Shown piece by piece: positions 51,370 to 56,691 of a DNA stretch of 56,691 nt. The position numbers and the translations under genes were made by a program. The stretch comes from Bacteroidota bacterium (GTDB taxonomy: Bacteria; Bacteroidota; Bacteroidia; UKL13-3): NCBI GenBank assembly GCA_947453415.1, contig CANGGG010000010.1:1-56691 (forward strand). The letters run 5' to 3'. Below the pieces are notes generated by a model. It did no database searches. It was not told the DNA's origin and saw only the letters and a list, made by a program, of their open reading frames with translations. Position 1 is the first letter of the stretch. Every line of letters starts with the position of its first letter.

Positions 51370-52737
51370 TTGAAAGATTTTAAATCCATTAATCCATTTA
51401 GTGAAGCACACCTTTTAAGCTTTGATTTTATCAGTGATTCAATGCTTGAAAATAACCTACAACAAGCCTCTTCGTCATTTAAAATTTGGCGAAATACTAC
51501 TTTTGCCCAAAGGGCAAAATGTGTGCTAAAACTTTCGGATTTATTAAAGGAAAATGCCGAAGAATTAGCAGAAATAGCTTGCTTAGAAATGGGTAAATTG
51601 AAATCAGAAGCCAAAGCCGAAGTTTTGAAAAGTGTTCGCCTATGCGAATATTACGCTACCCGCAGTGCCGATATTTTGCAAAGCAAATTAAGTCAGTCGG
51701 AAACAGGTGCAACGGTAGAAATTAAATACGAACCATTGGGCGTTGTTTTGGGTATTTTCCCTTGGAATTTTCCTTATTGGCAAGTGTTGCGCAGCGCCAT
51801 TCCAATTATTATGAGTGGTAATTGTGTGTTTATAAAACCTGCGCCAAATGTGCCTCAAAGTAGTTTGGCTTTGCAAAATTTATTGAATCAATGTGGTTTT
51901 GAAAATGGCGTAATACAAACCATTTTTGCCAGCGAAAAACAAATAGAAACTTTAATTAATGATTCAAGAATAGCAGCAACTACACTTACTGGAAGCGAAA
52001 AAGCTGGTTCAGCCGTAGCAAGTTTATCGGGGAAAAACATTAAAAAATCGGTATTAGAATTAGGAGGCAGCGATCCTTTTATTGTATTGGCTGATGCCGA
52101 TTTGGAGCAAACTTTAAATGGTGCTATGCAAGCACGGTTTCAAAATAATGGACAAAGTTGTGTGTCGGCTAAAAGATTCATTGTTCATCAAAATATAGCC
52201 GATGAATTTTTAAAAGGATTGATAAAAAGAATTGAGAAATTGGTGATTGGAAATCCAATCAATGAAAATGTTGCCATTGGTCCTTTGGCCCGTAAAGACT
52301 TACAAGAATTGTTAAATAGCCAAGTAAATGAAACTTTAAGTGCTGGCGCAACACTTTTATACCAAACCAAAAATATTCCTTTAACAGGTTTCTTTTTTCC
52401 GCCAACTGTTATTGGCAATATTCCTAAAACAGCTAGGGCATTTAGCGAAGAATTATTTGGACCGGTAATTAGCTTTTATACATTTACCGAAATAGCCGAA
52501 GCCATGGCTTTAGCCAATGCCACCACTTACGGATTAGGTGCCAGTATTTGGAGCAAAGACATTATGCAAGCCAAACAAATTGCCAACAACATAGAAAGCG
52601 GCATGATTTACATTAATCAAATAGTAAAAAGCGATGCAAGATTTCCGTTTGGAGGCATTAAAAAATCTGGTTTCGGCCGCGAGCTTGGTGAGTTTGGATT
52701 ACGAGAGTTTTGTAATGTGAAGACTATTTGGGTGTAG
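51370..52737 (+). CDS. NAD(P)-dependent aldehyde dehydrogenase, succinate-semialdehyde dehydrogenase-like
   Basis: 455 residues. The Rossmann/catalytic core is intact: GIFPWNFPYWQVLR, the FIKPAPNVP loop, the Glu in VLELGGSDPF near residue 230, and the nucleophile Cys in NNGQSCVSAKR near 264. The C-terminal FPFGGIKKSGFGRELG is typical of the SSADH subgroup. The substrate is a small semialdehyde; which one is not certain. The start is TTG 51370, 11 nt after the TPR gene; no ATG is available in frame before the conserved region. Confidence 0.9.
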   Translation: MKDFKSINPFSEAHLLSFDFISDSMLENNLQQASSSFKIWRNTTFAQRAKCVLKLSDLLKENAEELAEIACLEMGKLKSEAKAEVLKSVRLCEYYATRSADILQSKLSQSETGATVEIKYEPLGVVLGIFPWNFPYWQVLRSAIPIIMSGNCVFIKPAPNVPQSSLALQNLLNQCGFENGVIQTIFASEKQIETLINDSRIAATTLTGSEKAGSAVASLSGKNIKKSVLELGGSDPFIVLADADLEQTLNGAMQARFQNNGQSCVSAKRFIVHQNIADEFLKGLIKRIEKLVIGNPINENVAIGPLARKDLQELLNSQVNETLSAGATLLYQTKNIPLTGFFFPPTVIGNIPKTARAFSEELFGPVISFYTFTEIAEAMALANATTYGLGASIWSKDIMQAKQIANNIESGMIYINQIVKSDARFPFGGIKKSGFGRELGEFGLREFCNVKTIWV

Positions 52738-52800
52738 TTGCTGCCGGCTTTTGGTTGATGGTTAATAGACCATAGACAATGGACGATAGACGATGGACGA
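52738..52800. repeat. Degenerate GACCATAGAC-type intergenic repeat
   Basis: Several imperfect units: aatagaccatagac, aatggacgatagac, gatggacga. The same vocabulary occurs at 17668 and 46320. Confidence 0.6.
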
Positions 52801-52852
52801 AAAAACGTCAAGCTGCAAGCATCTTCTTGTTAAGGATTAGGTTAGCTAATAG

Positions 52853-52959
52853 AACCCGCTGGTTTAGATTTGCAATCCGCTTTTTCCATGTCTATCATAA
52901 ATCAAATACATTAAATGGAATTGATGTTTTATGCATTACAAATGCAAAATCAAACTGGC
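52853..52959. repeat. Inverted repeat of the GCTGGTTTAGATTTGCAATCC type
   Basis: The arms GCTGGTTTAGATTTGCAATCC (left) and GCATTACAAATGCAAAATCAAACTGGC (right, imperfect) flank about 52 nt. It looks like a decayed intergenic palindrome of a family widespread in Bacteroidota. Confidence 0.6.
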
Positions 52960-52991
52960 TGAATTTAAATTATCATACAGCATCATTCTAA

Positions 52992-53660
52992 CTAAAACTT
53001 TATTTCGTAAAAAAGGCATCCTGAACTTTCATTGCTTTTTACAGAATTAGGCACGTAAATTTGTTTACTAATTGCATTTCCTTTCACACCATTTTTTAAA
53101 TAATACCAGCTGAAAGTACTGTATTGATTTGGATCTACGTGAAATTCTGCTCTGCCTTTTCCACGAATTAATTTGGCAGTTTCAAAAGGTGATGAAACAA
53201 TAATTGTATCGACAGATAATTTTTCCCAAGTAGAATCAGAAGCAAAAGTGGAAATAAAACCTAAAGGAGTTAGTTCTATTATATGCGGAAAGTTTAATTT
53301 ATTGGGGTCTACATAAATTACATGCCCTCCAAATTGACAAGTAATTTTTGTTGAATCAAATATACTTGGAAAAGAAACGCCAACACCAAATGTTCCATCA
53401 TCATGAATGGTTTCTATTTTGAAAGTAAATTCACCATTTGCATTCGTTGTAGTTTTATTTAAAAAAGTATAGCTTGGACTGTTCCACCCCGACCTTCTCT
53501 CTTCGAGGCTAACTTCAAATCCTGAAAGAGGAACTTTTGTATAAATATGCCTCACAACACCTTTTAAATAACAGGCGCTATTTTCTTTTTCGCATCCTCC
53601 CAATATTATGATAAAAATAAAGAGAATAATATTCGGTTTCGTTTTAAAAAAAGATCTCAT
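52992..53660 (-). CDS. Lipoprotein with carboxypeptidase-regulatory-like domain
   Basis: About 222 residues. The signal MRSFFKTKPNIILFIFIIILGGC has a lipobox ending LGGC. The mature part opens CEKENSACYLKGVVRHIYTKVPLSGFEVSLEERR, followed by NANGEFTFKI, the pattern of a beta-sandwich carboxypeptidase-regulatory-like domain. ATG 53660 is chosen; an in-frame ATG at 53705 would add 15 residues before the signal. It is alone; the function is unknown. Confidence 0.8.
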   Translation of the reverse strand: MRSFFKTKPNIILFIFIIILGGCEKENSACYLKGVVRHIYTKVPLSGFEVSLEERRSGWNSPSYTFLNKTTTNANGEFTFKIETIHDDGTFGVGVSFPSIFDSTKITCQFGGHVIYVDPNKLNFPHIIELTPLGFISTFASDSTWEKLSVDTIIVSSPFETAKLIRGKGRAEFHVDPNQYSTFSWYYLKNGVKGNAISKQIYVPNSVKSNESSGCLFYEIKF

Positions 53661-53877
53661 CCAGTTTAGATCAATATGATTTTGTATTAATTTTTGAGGG
53701 CTCATTTTTTTATTTAAAAAAAGCAGTTTTCTACTATACGAATTTAATTTTAATTTTATAAATATTACAACAATTTTCTTAAATTTTTCTTATTTTAAAA
53801 TAGAATAGTGTTAAATAACTATCCGCATTTTTTATTCTTTTTTATTTTATTATCATTGCCTCCAAAATAAACAAAAA

Positions 53878-55227
53878 ATGAAAAAAACCATACTATTAGG
53901 AGCTGCCTTACTTGCTATTTCTTTTAACATTCAAGCTCAGGATGTAGACAAAATGGAAACCAAGTTTGACTACATTCAATTACCGTCAAAACCTCTTGAT
54001 AAGAGCATAAAAAACTATACTAGCAAAGTAGTAAGTGGCGCAGAAGCCATTAACAAAAAACTAATGGATGATTATAATTTAGCCGTTAAACAAGCCGAAG
54101 CTGATTATCAAAAAGACATGCTAGCTTATTCTGTTAAATTAAAAGAAGCCGAAGCAGAATACCAAAAAGAATTGCTTGCTTATCCTGCCTTATTAAAGTA
54201 TGCCAATGATACTTATTTAAAAGAAAAAGAATTATACGATAAAAAGTCAATTATTAAAAAATTAGCAGAAAGAGAATTGGGTGAAGAGGGAAAACCAGTT
54301 AAAAATATTCCTAGAGAGCCCTATAAAAAAACACCTAATATTCCATACAAAAACACCCCTGCTATGCCTCAATTGGCTAAGGTATTTAATGCGGAACAAT
54401 TAGCGGGAACTTATTTAAAATTAGAAGGTTTTAAACCAGGCGCAACCAATGCAGTAAATATTACTGCACAATTGGGTGACTTAAGTCCTTTGGTTCCTGA
54501 AATGAAAATTGCTGATATGACCTATTACAGCAATGGCAAATCAACACCTTATAAAGCATATTCATATATTATTAAATACAAACGTTTAATCACTTTAATT
54601 GTAGAAACCCCACAAGGAGTAGTATACAATGAAGTTCCAATGGAAATAAACAAAGATCTTATTTATAAATCGCCAGGTGAATTCAAAAGTGAATATGAAT
54701 TAAATAATTGGTGGTCGTCAAACAAAGCAAGAATTCAAGATCTTTTGGAAAATGAAACGGTAGAAAAAAACCTAAGTGTTATTCAAACTCTTTTAAATGA
54801 CAATTATGCATTTAAAAAAGTTAATTATATGGCAGACATTTATTTGGTAAAAGATAAAAAAGTAGATTACAGCGATTATCAAAATGCATATTTAGCAGTA
54901 ATAGAAGGGTATAATTCATTAACTGAAAACTACGAAAAAGTAGCTGCAAAAGCTAAAATAAATGAAGCCATTGCTATTTGGGAAAAAGCTTTATTAGAAT
55001 CGGATGTAGAAAACAAAAAAGCAAGAATAGATGAAGATGTAACTTATGCTACATACTTAAATTTAATTGAAGCATATATTTTTGTAGATGATTTTTCAAA
55101 AGCAAAATCTTTAACGGCTAAATTAACTATATATGATATTCCAAGAAGGGTAAGAAAAAGAATGGAAGAGTTAACCGTTTTTGCCTTAGCGCAAAACGAA
55201 CGTTTTAAAGGTTTTTACGGCAAATAA
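53878..55227 (+). CDS. Exported coiled-coil protein of unknown function
   Basis: 449 residues with a signal peptide ending IQAQ. Residues about 60-130 contain three near-repeats of a 19-residue helical unit (QAEADYQKDMLAY, EAEAEYQKELLAY, TYLKEKELY), a likely coiled coil. A Pro-rich linker (KNIPREPYKKTPNIPY) follows, then a mixed alpha/beta segment and a C-terminal TPR-like region. I do not recognise the family; it looks like a periplasmic structural protein. A strong bidirectional terminator follows. Confidence 0.78.
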   Translation: MKKTILLGAALLAISFNIQAQDVDKMETKFDYIQLPSKPLDKSIKNYTSKVVSGAEAINKKLMDDYNLAVKQAEADYQKDMLAYSVKLKEAEAEYQKELLAYPALLKYANDTYLKEKELYDKKSIIKKLAERELGEEGKPVKNIPREPYKKTPNIPYKNTPAMPQLAKVFNAEQLAGTYLKLEGFKPGATNAVNITAQLGDLSPLVPEMKIADMTYYSNGKSTPYKAYSYIIKYKRLITLIVETPQGVVYNEVPMEINKDLIYKSPGEFKSEYELNNWWSSNKARIQDLLENETVEKNLSVIQTLLNDNYAFKKVNYMADIYLVKDKKVDYSDYQNAYLAVIEGYNSLTENYEKVAAKAKINEAIAIWEKALLESDVENKKARIDEDVTYATYLNLIEAYIFVDDFSKAKSLTAKLTIYDIPRRVRKRMEELTVFALAQNERFKGFYGK

Positions 55228-55248
55228 ATTTGATTTGCTAATTATAAT

Positions 55249-55293
55249 AAACAAAAAAAGAGGACTAAAAATTAGTCCTCTTTTTTTGTTTAT
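55249..55293. terminator. Bidirectional terminator
   Basis: AGAGGACTAA, AAA, TTAGTCCTCT with A- and T-runs on either side. It separates the rightward coiled-coil gene from the leftward transketolase gene. Confidence 0.92.
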
Positions 55294-55307
55294 AGTGGTT
55301 TAAAAAA

Positions 55308-56264
55308 TTATTTTTTTCTTGCAATTACTTTCATGGCTTTTTCTACAATTGCGTTAGCAGTTAAGCCATATTTTTCCATTAATTGATCAGGAGTTCCACT
55401 TTCACCAAAGCTATCGTTAACGGCTACCATTTCTATAGGAGTTGGGTTGTTTATTGCCAATAGTTGGCAAATGCTATCGCCTAATCCGCCATTCATTTGG
55501 TGCTCTTCGGCAGTAACTGCACAACCAGTTTTAGCAACACTTGCTAATATTGCGGCAGCATCTAAAGGTTTAATGGTATGAATATTTATAATTTCGGCAT
55601 TGATACCTTTTTCTGCTAAAATATGACCAGCTTCTATGGCTTTCCAAACCAAATGCCCGGTTGCAAAAATACTTACATCTGCACCTTCATTTAGCAAAAT
55701 GGCTTTTCCAATTTCAAAATGTTGGTCAACAGGAGTAAAGTTAGGAACTGCCGGACGACCAAAACGCAAGTAAACTGGGCCTTCATAATCGGCAATGGCA
55801 ATGGTTGCTGCTTTGGTTTGGTTAAAATCGCAAGGATTGATTACCACCATATTTGGCAGCATTTTCATTAAGCCAATATCTTCCAATATTTGATGAGTTG
55901 CTCCATCTTCACCTAAAGTTAAACCAGCGTGAGAAGCACAAATTTTTACATTTTTATTTGAATATGCTACTGATTGACGAATTTGATCGTAAACCCTTCC
56001 AGTTGAAAAATTAGCAAATGTACCTGTAAAAGGAATATGTCCACCAATGGTTAAGCCAGCTGCTACACTTATCATATTTGCTTCAGCAATTCCCATTTGA
56101 AAAAACCTGTTTGGATAATCTTTGATAAAAGCATCCATTTTTAAAGAACCAATTAAGTCGGCACAAAGTGCAACTACGCGTTCATTTTTTTTGCCAAGTT
56201 CGTGTAATCCTTCGCCAAATCCGCTTCTTGTATCTTTAGTGTTTTGAATTTCAAATGTTTTCAT
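55308..56264 (-). CDS. Transketolase, C-terminal subunit (split enzyme)
   Basis: 318 residues from ATG 56264. This is the pyrimidine-binding plus C-terminal half of transketolase: [13 protein letters not shown], the catalytic Glu in [32 protein letters not shown], and the C-terminal domain with [11 protein letters not shown] and [12 protein letters not shown]. It needs the thiamine pyrophosphate-binding N-terminal subunit, which is not the directly upstream gene (56416). It works in the pentose phosphate pathway. An in-frame start at 56336 is open but adds a non-homologous leader. Confidence 0.92.
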   Translation of the reverse strand: MKTFEIQNTKDTRSGFGEGLHELGKKNERVVALCADLIGSLKMDAFIKDYPNRFFQMGIAEANMISVAAGLTIGGHIPFTGTFANFSTGRVYDQIRQSVAYSNKNVKICASHAGLTLGEDGATHQILEDIGLMKMLPNMVVINPCDFNQTKAATIAIADYEGPVYLRFGRPAVPNFTPVDQHFEIGKAILLNEGADVSIFATGHLVWKAIEAGHILAEKGINAEIINIHTIKPLDAAAILASVAKTGCAVTAEEHQMNGGLGDSICQLLAINNPTPIEMVAVNDSFGESGTPDQLMEKYGLTANAIVEKAMKVIARKK

Positions 56265-56359
56265 TTTGTATGATTGTTGAGATGAGATTGTATTAATTGT
56301 TGCGCAAAATAAACATTGCAAAGCTAAAACTACCAAATTTATTTGCCACTATTATTCAC

Positions 56360-56394
56360 AAAAAAAACTGCTCCCATATAGAAGCAGTTTTTTA
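56360..56394. terminator. Terminator between transketolase subunit and the edge gene
   Basis: AAAAAACTGCT, 10-nt loop, AGCAGTTTTTT; T-runs on both strands. It serves the leftward edge gene. Confidence 0.85.
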
Positions 56395-56415
56395 TTAAAA
56401 TAATTATAAAGAATT

Positions 56416-56691
56416 TTAGTTTTGACAAATCAAAACAACTTTAGTTGAACCCATTGCATCTGCCGAAATAGCTGTAAATTTAGCCAATCCTTTAATGCCA
56501 GCAGCAGTTTGAAAAGCATAAACAGACCCAACAGCTAATGAAGTAATTTTATCGGTTGTACCCGCTGAAAAATCAATAGCAGCAAAAGAGTCGTCCACTT
56601 TTGATGTGTTTTTAATATTATCAAATTCAGTTGGAGTAACTGTACTTGCTAAAAATTTTGTTTTGTTTTGAACTCCCCACATATTTATTTC
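56416..56691 (-). CDS. Hypothetical protein, partial (5' end beyond window)
   Basis: At least 91 residues; the reading frame stays open to the right edge, so the start probably lies outside. The visible C-terminal part runs through TEFDNIKNTSKVDDSFAAID, then GSVYAFQTAAGIKGLAKFTAI and ends KVVLICQN. Such a beta-rich C-terminus occurs in Bacteroidota proteins of unknown function; no function can be given. It is followed by a hairpin terminator. Confidence 0.6.
   Translation of the reverse strand, partial: EINMWGVQNKTKFLASTVTPTEFDNIKNTSKVDDSFAAIDFSAGTTDKITSLAVGSVYAFQTAAGIKGLAKFTAISADAMGSTKVVLICQN

Overview
The window is AT-rich DNA from a member of the Bacteroidota. The evidence is consistent: type IX secretion (T9SS) sorting domains of type A and type B, lipoproteins with Bacteroidota-style lipoboxes, TonB-dependent uptake, paired LytS/LytTR signalling, promoters with the TAnnTTTG -7 box, and almost no Shine-Dalgarno sequences before genes. 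I cannot place it below phylum level from the sequence alone.

Layout. (1) 1-2434 is the most unusual part: three ~135-nt imperfect palindromes with the architecture of integron attC sites delimit two single-gene cassettes, one for a secreted SGNH-hydrolase/PKD protein and one for a membrane methyltransferase. The outermost 9 bases at the start of each cassette are the exact reverse complement of the 9 bases that open its own attC, as expected for integron cassettes. No integrase lies in the window. (2) 2435-8985 holds two large T9SS-exported surface proteins with near-identical sorting domains. (3) 9-20.5 kb is mixed core and surface metabolism: cyclophilin lipoprotein, mannose-1-phosphate guanylyltransferase, DUF2452, TPR protein, M1-like peptidase, ALDH7-like dehydrogenase, a beta-barrel protein and an amidohydrolase. 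(4) 20.6-32.7 kb is a leftward block: pepA, pheS, Ig-like lipoprotein, methyltransferase, mnmG, ybeY, a T9SS type B protein and a heterodimeric M16 peptidase pair. Two parS-like sites lie in it. (5) 33-40.2 kb: pseudouridine synthase, LytTR/LytS pair, a GT2 glycosyltransferase, a TPP riboswitch that controls a TonB-dependent receptor, and prfB with a programmed +1 frameshift. (6) 40.3-47.5 kb is rightward: der, small lipoprotein, rpmH-rnpA-yidD, SOUL protein, a PorE-like TPR/PD40/OmpA protein, a conserved unknown and an EamA transporter. (7) 47.6-56.7 kb: tRNA-Arg(CCG), polytopic membrane protein, a three-gene thioesterase/TPR/ALDH operon, lipoprotein, a coiled-coil exported protein, the C-terminal half of a split transketolase, and a protein cut by the window edge.

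How it fits together. Most genes are housekeeping (translation, ribosome maturation, tRNA modification) or serve the cell surface. At least four proteins are T9SS cargo, and the PorE-like protein may help anchor that machinery. Co-occurrence of mnmG, parS-like sites and rpmH-rnpA-yidD within 16 kb raises the possibility that the chromosome origin is nearby, but no dnaA and no exact DnaA box was seen. The candidate system most worth a second look is the cassette array at the left edge.
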